A model generated the notes under the pieces. It worked only from the letters and a program-made list of their open reading frames with translations, was not told the DNA's origin and made no database searches. A stretch of 64,000 nucleotides of DNA. It comes from JALYGJ01 sp963781705 (lineage in GTDB: Bacteria; Chloroflexota; Limnocylindria; Limnocylindrales; CSP1-4). A program made the translations under genes and the position numbers. The stretch spans positions 1-64,000 of the forward strand of contig CAWAGP010000002.1 of NCBI GenBank assembly GCA_963781705.1, written 5' to 3'. Positions 17,697 through 34,135 of the stretch are shown here, piece after piece. How positions within the stretch are numbered: position 1 is the first letter of the stretch; each line of letters begins with the position of its first letter.

Positions 17697-18221
17697 ATGC
17701 CGACGGAGGCCAAGCGGGCCACAGTCGCGGCACTGGCTGACGAACTGTCGGCCAGCCGGGCGACCATCGTGGCCGACTATCGCGGTCTGACCGTTTCAGA
17801 CATCTCCGCGGTGCGCAGGTCGCTGCGCAAGGAAGGGATCAAGTACCGCGTGGTCAAGAACCGGCTGGCCAAGATCGCGGCCCAACAGGCCGGCCAGGAG
17901 GAGCTCAATACGCTGCTCGAAGGGCCGTCGGCCCTGGCCATGGGCAGTGGCGATGAGGTCAGCCTGGCGCGCGCCTTCATCGACGCGATCCGGCCCTTCC
18001 GAACCGTCGCCGTCCGTGGCGCGATCGTAGGTGGCCGGCGCTATGACGCCGACAGTGTCAGTCGGCTGGCGACCCTGCCGTCGCGCGATGTGCTGCTGGC
18101 GCAGTTGGCCGGCCGCATGGCGTCGCCGCTGTCGTCGATGGCGTCGCTGCTCGCAGCTCCGCTGCGCAACCTGGGCTACGCCCTGACTCAATTGGCCGAG
18201 CAGAAGGGCCAGCAGGCTTAG
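17697..18221 (+). CDS. rplJ: 50S ribosomal protein L10
   Basis: 174 residues: an rRNA-binding N-terminal domain (VADYRGLTVSDISAVRRSLR; KNRLAKIA) and a C-terminal helix that anchors L7/L12 dimers. Start supported by GGAGGAAAGGAGG. Preceded by an L10 leader. Confidence 0.96.
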   Translation: MPTEAKRATVAALADELSASRATIVADYRGLTVSDISAVRRSLRKEGIKYRVVKNRLAKIAAQQAGQEELNTLLEGPSALAMGSGDEVSLARAFIDAIRPFRTVAVRGAIVGGRRYDADSVSRLATLPSRDVLLAQLAGRMASPLSSMASLLAAPLRNLGYALTQLAEQKGQQA

Positions 18222-18273
18222 GCACCGACTCAAACCAGCACGTCCAACTCTCAACCGGAAGGAGACACATCAC

Positions 18274-18666
18274 ATGGCAAGCAAGGTGACGCAGGACGAT
18301 CTGCTCGAGGCCATCGACGGGATGACCGTGCTTGAGCTGTCCGAGTTCATCAAGAAGTTCGAGGAGCGCTACGGAGTCACCGCCGCAGCGCCGGCCGCGG
18401 CGGCCGCACCGGCCGCCGCCGGTGCAGCTCCCGCCGCGGCAGCGGCGGAGGAGCAGACCGAGTTCGCCGCTCACCTGACCGAGGTCGGGCCGAACAAGAT
18501 CCCGGTCATCAAGGTCGTGCGCGAACTGACCGGCCTGGGCCTCAAGGAGGCCAAGGACGTCGTCGACGCGGCGCCCAAGGCGATCAAGGAAGGCGTCACG
18601 CGCGAGGAGGCCGAGAAGGTCAAGGCCGCTCTCGAGGAGCAGGGCGCGAAGGTCGAGATCAAGTAA
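18274..18666 (+). CDS. rplL: 50S ribosomal protein L7/L12
   Basis: 130 residues: N-terminal dimerisation helix, Ala-rich hinge (AAAAPAAAGAAPAAAAA) and C-terminal factor-binding domain (KIPVIKVVRELTGLGLKEAK). GGAAGGAG precedes the ATG. Followed by a strong terminator. Confidence 0.97.
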   Translation: MASKVTQDDLLEAIDGMTVLELSEFIKKFEERYGVTAAAPAAAAAPAAAGAAPAAAAAEEQTEFAAHLTEVGPNKIPVIKVVRELTGLGLKEAKDVVDAAPKAIKEGVTREEAEKVKAALEEQGAKVEIK

Positions 18667-18686
18667 GCGATAGTCCGCGATCCCAG

Positions 18687-18713
18687 AAAGGCCCGCCGTG
18701 CAGGCGGGCCTTT
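18687..18713 (+). terminator. Intrinsic terminator between rplL and rpoB
   Basis: Perfect 11-pair stem AAAGGCCCGCC/GGCGGGCCTTT with loop GTGCA. Placed 20 bases after rplL; probably a partial terminator setting the ratio of L7/L12 to RNA polymerase. Confidence 0.85.
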
Positions 18714-18741
18714 CGCCGTCTCTTGACCCATCATCCGGTCA

Positions 18742-18770
18742 TTGACAGATCGCATCGACCTCGATACTAT
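18742..18770 (+). promoter_or_regulatory. Strong sigma-70-type promoter of rpoBC
   Basis: TTGACA, exactly 17 bases, then TACTAT: the best consensus match in the window. Predicted start near 18777, giving a leader of about 130 bases. Confidence 0.85.
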
Positions 18771-18815
18771 GTGCGGTCGTTGAGCGCGGCTCCCATCAAC
18801 CTTCGGACCTTCTCA

Positions 18816-18838
18816 GCGGACGCCCATGTCCGCCTTTT
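18816..18838 (+). terminator. Terminator-like hairpin in the rpoB leader (possible attenuator)
   Basis: GCGGAC-GCCCAT-GTCCGC followed by CTTTT, downstream of the rpoBC promoter and upstream of rpoB. A second CGGAC at 18804-18808 could compete for GTCCG, giving two exclusive structures. Function inferred. Confidence 0.5.
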
Positions 18839-18907
18839 CGTGCATCTGCGAATTACCGGAACCTACCGTCCCGACCACCGTACCGTTAGCCGCTAGGAGC
18901 GCCATTG

Positions 18908-22378
<3,471 letters not shown>

Positions 22379-22392
22379 TCCTGATCTGTAAC

Positions 22393-22416
22393 CGCGCCGG
22401 TCGCCGGACCGGCGCG
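22393..22416 (+). promoter_or_regulatory. Perfect hairpin between rpoB and rpoC
   Basis: CGCGCCGGTC-GCCG-GACCGGCGCG, ten pairs, no T-run. Since rpoC must be co-expressed, it is more likely an RNA stability or processing element than a terminator. Confidence 0.5.
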
Positions 22417-22501
22417 ACCCACCTTCGGACGGCAGCCGTGACTGACGACCGAGGAGCCGAAGTTCGCGCACAAGCCGGCGTGCGCGTGACGAAGGAGAGT
22501 C

Positions 22502-27055
<4,554 letters not shown>

Positions 27056-27059
27056 CCGG

Positions 27060-27078
27060 TGCCGGGCTCTACCCGGCA
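27060..27078 (+). terminator. Hairpin after rpoC
   Basis: TGCCGGG-CTCTA-CCCGGCA five bases after the rpoC stop, without a T-run. Likely terminator or mRNA 3' end. Confidence 0.4.
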
Positions 27079-27112
27079 ACGGAGCCTGACGCTGCCGCCC
27101 GCCCGAGATCGG

Positions 27113-27118
27113 TAGGTT
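27113..27118 (+). promoter_or_regulatory. Possible leaderless promoter of the histidine-phosphatase-like gene
   Basis: TAGGTT eight bases before the GTG start at 27127, with no -35 box. Weak on its own; listed because the spacing repeats elsewhere in the window. Confidence 0.25.
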
Positions 27119-27126
27119 TCGCGAAC

Positions 27127-27729
27127 GTGGCAGTACAGCTCGTGTTCGAGACCCATGCCATCACGACCGACAACGAGGCCGGGATCGCCACCGGCTGGCT
27201 GCCGGGCGAGCTGTCCATGCGTGGGCGACAGGCCGCGACCGAGTTGGGCCGGCGGCGACGCGACGACGGCATTGACGTCGTGTACGTGTCGGACCTCGAA
27301 CGAGCGCGCGAGACCGTGCGCATCGCCTTCGCGGCCAGCGCCATTCCGGTCACGATCGATCCACGGTTGCGCGAGTGCAACTACGGCCTGCTCAACGGCG
27401 CTCCGGTAGCGGTGATTGAGCGCGAACGCGTCGCGCACGCCGAGTCGCCATGGCCGGCCGGGGAGAGCTACCACCAGGTGGTTCTTCGTACCGCAGCGCT
27501 GCTGGCCGATCTGACTCGAACGGCCGACGGCTCGCGCGTGCTCTTGGTCGGGCATTCCGCGAATCGCTGGGCGCTCGAGCACCTGTTGCACGGCCACCCG
27601 CTCGAGCGCTTGCTGGCAGAACCATTCGCGTGGCAACCAGGCTGGGAGTTCACTGTTGGCCGACAGGACGCGACGGCTAACCAGCCGCGAGGCCGGGAGG
27701 CTGACGCTGGGCGTCCGCCGTCATGCTGA
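27127..27729 (+). CDS. Histidine phosphatase superfamily protein with altered RHG motif
   Basis: 200 residues with the phosphoglycerate-mutase-like fold: N-terminal FETHAITTDNEAG in place of the usual RHG-E-x-N, GWLPGELSMRGRQAA, VSDLERARETV, RLRECNYGLLNG and a second histidine H143 in VGHSANRWALEHL. The nucleophile histidine (H10) and the second histidine are present, but the arginine before the first histidine is a threonine (T9). The substrate is unknown. It stands between rpoC and the rpsL promoter, with a hairpin before and a promoter after, so it may be a single-gene unit. Its final ~25 residues are low-complexity. Confidence 0.8.
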   Translation: MAVQLVFETHAITTDNEAGIATGWLPGELSMRGRQAATELGRRRRDDGIDVVYVSDLERARETVRIAFAASAIPVTIDPRLRECNYGLLNGAPVAVIERERVAHAESPWPAGESYHQVVLRTAALLADLTRTADGSRVLLVGHSANRWALEHLLHGHPLERLLAEPFAWQPGWEFTVGRQDATANQPRGREADAGRPPSC

Positions 27730-27752
27730 CCGCTAGCTCAGGTCGCCGTCGA

Positions 27753-27781
27753 TTGCCACGTTCGGCCTCTTTTGCTACACT
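27753..27781 (+). promoter_or_regulatory. Promoter of the str operon (rpsL)
   Basis: TTGCCA, 17 bases, TACACT, with an extended TGC before the -10 box. Predicted leader of about 186 bases before rpsL. Confidence 0.75.
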
Positions 27782-27973
27782 CCTCGATCGTGGCCTGAGG
27801 GCTGCGGCCATTCCCGACGTGGGAGTCGGCGCCATCGGTTGAACCCGCCGGTGGGTCGGGCGTCGGGGTCCACTCAAGCAAGTCAAGACCAAAGTCCGGC
27901 GGTCGCCGTGCGCCGCGCAAGCGGGCCGGTGCCGCAGGCCAAACCAGCCCAGGGAAACCAGGAGTCAGACTTC

Positions 27974-28387
27974 GTGCCGACGATCAACCAGCTAGTGCGC
28001 AAGGGTCGCCAGAAGGCCTTTAAGAAGGTCAAGGCGCCCGCCATGCGCAAGAACTGGAACAGCCTGCGCCAGCGGCAGGAGAACATCCCGGGCGCCCCGC
28101 AGAAGCGCGGCGTCTGCCTCCAGGTGCGCACGATGACGCCCAAGAAGCCGAACTCGGCGCTGCGCAAGATCGCGCGCGTGCGCCTGACCAACCAGCAGGA
28201 AGTCACCGCCTACATCCCGGGCATCGGCCACAACCTGCAGGAGCACAGCGTCGTGCTCGTGCGCGGCGGCCGCGTGCGCGACCTGCCCAGCGTGAAATAC
28301 CACATCATCCGCGGCACGCTCGACGCCGCCGGAGTGCGCGACCGCAAGCAGAGTCGTTCGCTCTACGGCGCCAAGAAGCCCAAGTAG
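27974..28387 (+). CDS. rpsL: 30S ribosomal protein S12
   Basis: 137 residues, decoding-centre protein. GTG start with AGGAG nine bases upstream; the frame stays open 45 codons further up, but that part is the leader. Motifs: PTINQLVRKGR, TPKKPNSALRK and GHNLQEHSVVLVRGGRV. The conserved lysine in RVKDLP, position 87/88 in E. coli and mycobacterial numbering, is arginine here (R102), while the first streptomycin-linked lysine in PKKPNSA is kept. Confidence 0.97.
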   Translation: MPTINQLVRKGRQKAFKKVKAPAMRKNWNSLRQRQENIPGAPQKRGVCLQVRTMTPKKPNSALRKIARVRLTNQQEVTAYIPGIGHNLQEHSVVLVRGGRVRDLPSVKYHIIRGTLDAAGVRDRKQSRSLYGAKKPK

Positions 28388-28425
28388 GCCGCCGAGCCAC
28401 ACTCAGAAGGACGAGTTAGACACCG

Positions 28426-28890
28426 ATGCCCCGCCGCGCCCAGACCCCGCGCAAGGACAAATACGCGCCAACGCTGACCCGCAACACGGACCGCTTCGTC
28501 GTCAAGCTGATGATGGACGGCAAGAAGGGTCTGGCCGAGCGCATCCTGCGCCAGGCACTCGCGCGCGCCGAGGCGGCCACGCGCCGGCCCGGTCTGGAGG
28601 TACTGGACTCGGCGCTGCGCAACGCGATGCCGATCATCGAGGTCAAGCCTCGCCGCGTCGGTGGCGCTACGTACCAGGTACCGGTCGAGATCCGCGGCGA
28701 CCGCCGCCTGTCGCTCGGCGTGCGCTGGCTGGTCCAGGCCGCCCGCAAGCGCGGCGGCAAGTCGATGAGCGAGAAGCTCGCCGGTGAACTGGTCGACGCG
28801 ATGAACGGCGTCGGAGCCGCGGTCAAGCGCCGCGAGGAAACCCACAAGATGGCCGAGGCCAACAAGGCCTTCAGCCATTTCAAGTGGTAG
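28426..28890 (+). CDS. rpsG: 30S ribosomal protein S7
   Basis: 154 residues with the family pattern RFVVKLMMDGKKGLAERI and EVKPRRVGGATYQVP. Nucleates assembly of the 30S head. AGAAGG precedes the ATG. Follows rpsL by 38 bases in the str operon. Confidence 0.97.
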   Translation: MPRRAQTPRKDKYAPTLTRNTDRFVVKLMMDGKKGLAERILRQALARAEAATRRPGLEVLDSALRNAMPIIEVKPRRVGGATYQVPVEIRGDRRLSLGVRWLVQAARKRGGKSMSEKLAGELVDAMNGVGAAVKRREETHKMAEANKAFSHFKW

Positions 28891-28936
28891 GCCGAGCTAC
28901 CTCAGGCCTACCAGAGCGTATCTAGGAACCACCAAC

Positions 28937-31048
28937 ATGCCACGCCAGGTACCCCTCGCGCGTACGCGCAACATCGGCATCATTGCCCACATCGACGCCG
29001 GCAAGACCACGGTCACCGAGCGCATCCTCTTCTACACCAAGAAGATCTACAAGATCGGCGAGGTGCACGAAGGCGCCGCGACGATGGACTGGATGCCCCA
29101 GGAACAGGAGCGCGGCATCACCATCACTGCGGCCGCGACGACCTGCTTCTGGCGCGATCATCGGGTCAACATCATCGATACGCCCGGGCACGTGGACTTC
29201 ACCGTCGAGGTCGAACGCAGCCTGCGCGTGCTCGATGGCGCGGTCGTCGTCTTCGACGGCGTGGCGGGCGTCGAGCCGCAATCGGAGACCGTCTGGCGCC
29301 AGGCCGACCGCTACGGCGTGCCGCGCTTCTGCTTCATCAACAAGCTCGACCGCACCGGCGCTGATTTCTGGCGCGGCGTGGAGTCGATTCGCGAGCGCCT
29401 CGGCGCAACGCCGGTGCCGGTTCAGATCCCGATCGGCGCGGAGGACAAGTTCCTCGGCGTGATCGACCTGATCAACATGAAGGCGATCACCTACCCCACC
29501 GACCTGGGCGACGAGGTCATCGAGGGCGACATCCCGGCCGAGCTGGTGGCCGAGGCGGAGAAACATCGCGCGGCCATGATCGAGGCCGTCGCCGAGATGG
29601 ACGACGAGCTGACCCACAAGTTCCTCGAAGGCGAGGAGCTGACCGCGGCGGAGATCAAGCGTGGCCTGCGCCTGGGAACCCTGCAGAACCGGATCGTGCC
29701 CGTGTTGACGGGCTCGGCGCTCAAGAACAAGGGCGTCCAGCCGATGCTCGACGCGGTCATCGACTTCCTGCCCAGCCCGCTCGACGTCCCGCCGATCATC
29801 GGCCAGGACCCGCGTTCGGGCAAGGAAGTCGTTCTGACGGCCAACGACAGCGAGCCTTTCGCGGCGCTGGCGTTCAAGATCGCGGCTGACCCGTTCGTCG
29901 GCAAGCTGGCCTTCTTCCGCGTCTACTCCGGGACCCTCAAGGCAGGCTCATACATCCTCAACCCGGTCAAGGGCAAGAAGGAGCGCATCGGGCGCGTGCT
30001 GCAGATGCACGCCAACCACCGCGAGGACCTCGACGTGGTCTATGCCGGCGACATCGCTGCCGCGGTCGGCCTCAAGGACACCTTCACCGGCGACACGCTG
30101 TGCGACCCCGACCACCCCGTCGTGCTCGAGTCGATGACCTTCCCGGAGCCGGTCATCGAGGTCAAGATCGAGCCCAAGACGAAGGCCGACCAGGACAAGC
30201 TGGCGATCGCCCTGCAGCGCCTTGCCGAAGAGGATCCGACGTTCCGCGTCAAGACCGATCCGGAGACAGCCGAGACGCTCATCGCGGGCATGGGCGAGCT
30301 CCACCTAGACGTCTTGGTCGACCGCATGGTGCGCGAGTTCCACGTGGCGGCCAACGTCGGCAAGCCGCAGGTCTCCTATCGCGAGACGATACGCCGGGCT
30401 GCGGAGGGCAACGGCCGTCACGTCCGCCAGACGGGCGGCAAGGGCCAGTACGGCCATGCGGTCATCAAGCTCGAGCCGATGGAGAAGGGCGGCGGCTACG
30501 TGTTCGTCGACAAGATCGTCGGCGGCACCATCCCGCGCGAGTACATCAAGCCCATCGACCAGGGCATTCGCGAGGCGCTCCAGACGGGCATCTACGCCGG
30601 CTACCCGGTGGTCGACGTCAAGGTGACGCTGTTCGACGGCTCATATCACGACGTCGACTCGTCTGAGATGGCCTTCAAGATCGCCGGTTCGCTGGCTATC
30701 AAGGACGCCTTCGACAAGGCCGATCCGACGATCCTCGAGCCGATCATGCGCGTCGAGGTGATAATGCCCGAGGAGTTCATGGGCGACGTCATCGGCGACC
30801 TGAACAGCCGGCGCGGCCACATCGAGGGGATGGAGATCCGTGGCACGGCTGAGGGCCACCGCACTCAGGTGGTGCGCGCGTTCGTGCCGCTGGCCGAGAT
30901 GTTCGGCTACTCCACTGACCTGCGCAGCATGACCCAGGGTCGTGCGGTCTATTCGATGGAATTCAGTCACTACGCCGAGGTGCCGACCTCGATCGCCAGC
31001 GAGCTGGCGCAAAAGTCGGCCAACCGCCAAGTTTCCACCCAGCGATAA
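28937..31048 (+). CDS. fusA: Elongation factor G
   Basis: 703-residue translocase GTPase. G-motifs AHIDAGKTTVTERI, the effector ERGITI, DTPGHVDF and NKLD; domain IV has the YRETIRR and GKGQYGHAV motifs. Start ATG with AGGA upstream. Followed by an 11-base tandem repeat (AGCGATAAGGG, 31041-31062) spanning its stop and the tuf ribosome-binding site. Confidence 0.98.
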   Translation: MPRQVPLARTRNIGIIAHIDAGKTTVTERILFYTKKIYKIGEVHEGAATMDWMPQEQERGITITAAATTCFWRDHRVNIIDTPGHVDFTVEVERSLRVLDGAVVVFDGVAGVEPQSETVWRQADRYGVPRFCFINKLDRTGADFWRGVESIRERLGATPVPVQIPIGAEDKFLGVIDLINMKAITYPTDLGDEVIEGDIPAELVAEAEKHRAAMIEAVAEMDDELTHKFLEGEELTAAEIKRGLRLGTLQNRIVPVLTGSALKNKGVQPMLDAVIDFLPSPLDVPPIIGQDPRSGKEVVLTANDSEPFAALAFKIAADPFVGKLAFFRVYSGTLKAGSYILNPVKGKKERIGRVLQMHANHREDLDVVYAGDIAAAVGLKDTFTGDTLCDPDHPVVLESMTFPEPVIEVKIEPKTKADQDKLAIALQRLAEEDPTFRVKTDPETAETLIAGMGELHLDVLVDRMVREFHVAANVGKPQVSYRETIRRAAEGNGRHVRQTGGKGQYGHAVIKLEPMEKGGGYVFVDKIVGGTIPREYIKPIDQGIREALQTGIYAGYPVVDVKVTLFDGSYHDVDSSEMAFKIAGSLAIKDAFDKADPTILEPIMRVEVIMPEEFMGDVIGDLNSRRGHIEGMEIRGTAEGHRTQVVRAFVPLAEMFGYSTDLRSMTQGRAVYSMEFSHYAEVPTSIASELAQKSANRQVSTQR

Positions 31049-31066
31049 GGGAGCGATAAGGGAGCG
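31041..31066 (+). repeat. Short tandem repeat in the fusA-tuf junction
   Basis: AGCGATAAGGG occurs twice in direct succession plus a partial third (AGCG). It includes the fusA stop TAA and provides two GGGAG sequences before tuf. Confidence 0.85.
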
Positions 31067-31071
31067 TCAGA

Positions 31072-32268
31072 ATGGCCAAGAAGAAGTTCGAGCGCACCAA
31101 GCCGCACGTCAACATCGGCACCATCGGCCACATCGACCACGGCAAGACGACGCTCACCGCGGCGATCACCAAGTACCTCAGCCTGAAGGGCGGTTCCGAG
31201 TACCGCGCCTTCGACACCATCGACAACGCGCCCGAGGAGCGCGAGCGGGGCATCACCATCGCCATCGCCCACGTCGAGTACGAGACCACGGCGCGCCACT
31301 ACGCCCACGTCGACTGCCCGGGGCACGCCGACTACATCAAGAACATGATCACCGGCGCGGCGCAGATGGACGGCGCCATCCTGGTCGTCGCCGCGACCGA
31401 CGGGCCGATGCCCCAGACGCGCGAGCACATCCTGCTCGCGCGCCAGGTCGAGGTGCCCTACGTCGTCGTCTTCCTCAACAAGGTCGACATGGTCGACGAT
31501 CCCGAGCTGCTCGAGCTGGTCGAGCTCGAGGTGCGCGAGCTGCTGTCCAAGTACAACTTCCCGGGCGACGAGGTGCCCGTCATCCGCGGCAGCGCGCTGA
31601 AGGCGCTCGAGGCGCCGGCCGACCCGGCCGATCCCGCCTACGCCTGCATCCAGGAGCTGATGGACGCGGTCGACTCGTACATCCCGACCCCCGAGCGGGC
31701 GGTCGACAAGCCGTTCCTGATGCCGATCGAGGACGTCTTCGGCATCAAGGGCCGTGGCACGGTCGCCACCGGGCGCGTCGAGCGCGGCATCGTCAAGGTC
31801 GGCGACGAGGTCGAGATCGTCGGCGTCAAGGACACGCGCAAGGTCGTGGTGACCGGCGTCGAGATGTTCAAGAAGCTGCTCGACGAGGGTCGCGCGGGCG
31901 ACAACATCGGTTGCCTGCTGCGCGGCATCGAGCGCGACGAGATCGAGCGTGGCCAGGTGCTCGCCAAGTCGGCCAGCATCACCCCGCACACCAAGTTCCT
32001 GGCGCGCGTGTACGTGCTGACCAAGGAGGAGGGCGGCCGCCACACGCCGTTCTACAACGGCTATCGGCCGCAGTTCTACCTGCGCACCACCGACGTCACC
32101 GGCGCCATCGGCCTGACCGGCGGGGCGGAGATGATCATGCCCGGCGACAACGTCGACATGACCGTCGAGCTGATCACCCCGATCGGCCTCGAGACCGGCC
32201 AGCGCTTCGCCATCCGCGAGGGTGGCCACACCGTCGGTGCCGGCGCCATCACCGAGATCTACCACTAG
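31072..32268 (+). CDS. tuf: Elongation factor Tu, copy 2
   Basis: 398 residues, identical to copy 1 at 14013. It occupies the str-operon position after fusA and before rpsJ. GGGAG at a spacing of about seven bases precedes the ATG. The upstream sequence differs from copy 1 from the base before the ATG; the downstream 30 bases are the same. Confidence 0.98.
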   Translation: MAKKKFERTKPHVNIGTIGHIDHGKTTLTAAITKYLSLKGGSEYRAFDTIDNAPEERERGITIAIAHVEYETTARHYAHVDCPGHADYIKNMITGAAQMDGAILVVAATDGPMPQTREHILLARQVEVPYVVVFLNKVDMVDDPELLELVELEVRELLSKYNFPGDEVPVIRGSALKALEAPADPADPAYACIQELMDAVDSYIPTPERAVDKPFLMPIEDVFGIKGRGTVATGRVERGIVKVGDEVEIVGVKDTRKVVVTGVEMFKKLLDEGRAGDNIGCLLRGIERDEIERGQVLAKSASITPHTKFLARVYVLTKEEGGRHTPFYNGYRPQFYLRTTDVTGAIGLTGGAEMIMPGDNVDMTVELITPIGLETGQRFAIREGGHTVGAGAITEIYH

Positions 32269-32298
32269 GTCGCGGGGGAGAGGAAAGACAGATGGCCA
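31072..32298 (+). repeat. Identical 1227-base duplication, copy 2 (tuf plus 3' spacer)
   Basis: Direct-repeat partner of 14013-15239, offset 17059 bases. It ends seven bases inside rpsJ. Confidence 0.92.
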
Positions 32299-32600
32299 GG
32301 CAGCGCATACGCATCCGCCTCAAGGCATACGACCACCGGCTGCTGGATCAGTCCGCGCTCCAGATCGTGGAGACGGCCCAGCGCACCGGTGCCGACGTCG
32401 TCGGACCCGTGCCGCTGCCTACCCGGATTGAGAAGTTCACCGTCATTCGGTCGCCGTTCATCGACAAGGACAGCCGCGAGCAGTTCGAGATCCGGACGCA
32501 CAAGCGCCTGATCGACATCCTGGACCCGGCGGCCAAGACCGTCGACGCACTGATGCGACTCAGCCTGCCGGCTGGTGTCGACATCGAGATAAAGATGTAG
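32292..32600 (+). CDS. rpsJ: 30S ribosomal protein S10 (NusE)
   Basis: 102 residues (MARQRIRIRLKAYDHRLLD...), also a transcription antitermination partner of NusB. The first codons and the ribosome-binding site lie in the segment shared with copy 1 of tuf. Ends flush with rplC. Confidence 0.96.
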   Translation: MARQRIRIRLKAYDHRLLDQSALQIVETAQRTGADVVGPVPLPTRIEKFTVIRSPFIDKDSREQFEIRTHKRLIDILDPAAKTVDALMRLSLPAGVDIEIKM

Positions 32601-33212
32601 ATGAGCATCGGACTTATCGGCCGCAAGGTCGGCATGACATCGGTCTTCGCGGAGGACGGCACGCTCGTGCCGGTGTCTGTCGTGGAGGTCGAACCGAATA
32701 CCGTGACTGCCCTGCGCACGCCCGACCGCGACGGCTACACGGCCGTCCAGTTGGGTACCGGCACGGCGCGCCGGCTGACCCGGCCGCGCGCCGGCCAGTT
32801 GGTCGGGCTGCCGCGCGTCAAGCACGTGCGCGAGTTCAGGCTCGATGACATCTCCGACTATCACCTCGGCCAGACGCTCGACGTGACGCTCTTCGGCGCC
32901 GGCGAGTCCGTCGACGTGTCGGGCGTGTCCAAGGGCCGCGGCTTTTCCGGTACGGTCAAGCGCCATGGCTTCCGGCGCGGACCGGAGACGCACGGCTCCG
33001 ACTCACACCGTCAGCCGGGCTCGATCGGCGCCGGTACCTACCCCGGCAAGGTGTTCAAGGGCACCGGCATGGCCGGGCGCATGGGCAGCGACCGGGTGAC
33101 GATCAAGAAGATGACCGTCTTTCGCTCCGACGCGGAAAAGAACCTGCTGCTGATCAAGGGCTCCCTGCCCGGCTCGCGCAATTCGCTGATCTTCGTCAGG
33201 AAGGCAAAGTGA
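32601..33212 (+). CDS. rplC: 50S ribosomal protein L3
   Basis: 203 residues; loop motif FRRGPETHGSDSHRQPGSIG reaching toward the peptidyl-transferase centre. The ATG follows the rpsJ stop with no gap, implying translational coupling. Confidence 0.97.
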   Translation: MSIGLIGRKVGMTSVFAEDGTLVPVSVVEVEPNTVTALRTPDRDGYTAVQLGTGTARRLTRPRAGQLVGLPRVKHVREFRLDDISDYHLGQTLDVTLFGAGESVDVSGVSKGRGFSGTVKRHGFRRGPETHGSDSHRQPGSIGAGTYPGKVFKGTGMAGRMGSDRVTIKKMTVFRSDAEKNLLLIKGSLPGSRNSLIFVRKAK

Positions 33213-33832
33213 TGCCCAGCACGACGCTCTTCGACAAGACCGGTGCCGAGAAGGGCACGATCGAGTTGCCCGAGGCGCTGTTCGCCGCCGACGTGAACGA
33301 GGCGCTCATCCACCAGGCGGTCACCGCCCAGCTCAACGCACGGCGGACCGGCACGGCCAGCACCAAGACGCGCGGCGAGGTTTCCGGCGGCGGCGCCAAA
33401 CCGTACCGCCAGAAGGGCACCGGCCGCGCGCGCCAGGGTTCGCGCCGCGCACCGCACTACGCCGGCGGCGGCGTTGTCTTCGGCCCGCACCCGCGCAGCT
33501 ACGCGCAGCGCCTGCCCAAGCGCATGAAGCGCCTTGCCCTGCACGGCGCCCTGACCGCCAAGTACGGCGACGGCGCGCTGCGCGTGGTCGACGAGCTCGG
33601 CTTCGAACAGCCCAAGACGCGTGAGCTGCTGAGCTGCCTCGCGGCGCTCAAGGCGAACGGTCGGGTGCTGTTGGTCGCCGCGGCGGACACCAACCTCGAG
33701 CTGTCGGCGCGCAACCTGCCGGCCGTCGTCGTCATCCGGCCCGATTCGCTCAACGTTGTCGACGTGCTTAACGCCGACACGCTGCTGATCCTCCAGCCCT
33801 CGCTGTCGACCATGGCGGAGGTGTATGCATGA
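33212..33832 (+). CDS. rplD: 50S ribosomal protein L4
   Basis: 206 residues. The extended tunnel loop contains GGGAKPYRQKGTGRARQGS. I use the ATG at 33212 (one base shared with the rplC stop) with AGGAAGG upstream; a GTG three bases earlier is possible. Confidence 0.95.
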   Translation: MPSTTLFDKTGAEKGTIELPEALFAADVNEALIHQAVTAQLNARRTGTASTKTRGEVSGGGAKPYRQKGTGRARQGSRRAPHYAGGGVVFGPHPRSYAQRLPKRMKRLALHGALTAKYGDGALRVVDELGFEQPKTRELLSCLAALKANGRVLLVAAADTNLELSARNLPAVVVIRPDSLNVVDVLNADTLLILQPSLSTMAEVYA

Positions 33833-34131
33833 CTCTCGTGGCCAGCGAGGTGATCATCAAGCCCGTCATCAGCGAGAAGTCGATGGACGAGACGCAGCGG
33901 GGTAAGTACACCTTCCGCGTTCACGGCGATGCCAACAAGCTGCAGGTCAAGCACGCCATCGAGGAGCTCTTCAAGGTCGATGTGGTCACCGTCAACGTAC
34001 TGACCACCAAGGCCAAGGAGAAGGTTCGCAACCGCAAGCGCGGTCGTACAACCGGCTGGACCACGCCATGGAAGAAGGCCGTGGTCACCGTGGCCGCCGG
34101 CCAGAAGATCGAATTCTTCGAGGGGATCTAG
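33829..34131 (+). CDS. rplW: 50S ribosomal protein L23
   Basis: 100 residues at the tunnel exit, docking site for SRP and trigger factor. Motifs VIIKPVISEKSMDET and YTFRVHGDANKLQVK. ATGA overlap with rplD. Confidence 0.96.
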   Translation: MTLVASEVIIKPVISEKSMDETQRGKYTFRVHGDANKLQVKHAIEELFKVDVVTVNVLTTKAKEKVRNRKRGRTTGWTTPWKKAVVTVAAGQKIEFFEGI

Positions 34132-34135
34132 TCGG

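Noticed and set aside
27839..27973. 45-codon N-terminal extension of S12
   Set aside because: The extra residues have no similarity to S12, and AGGAG marks the GTG at 27974; the segment is the mRNA leader.
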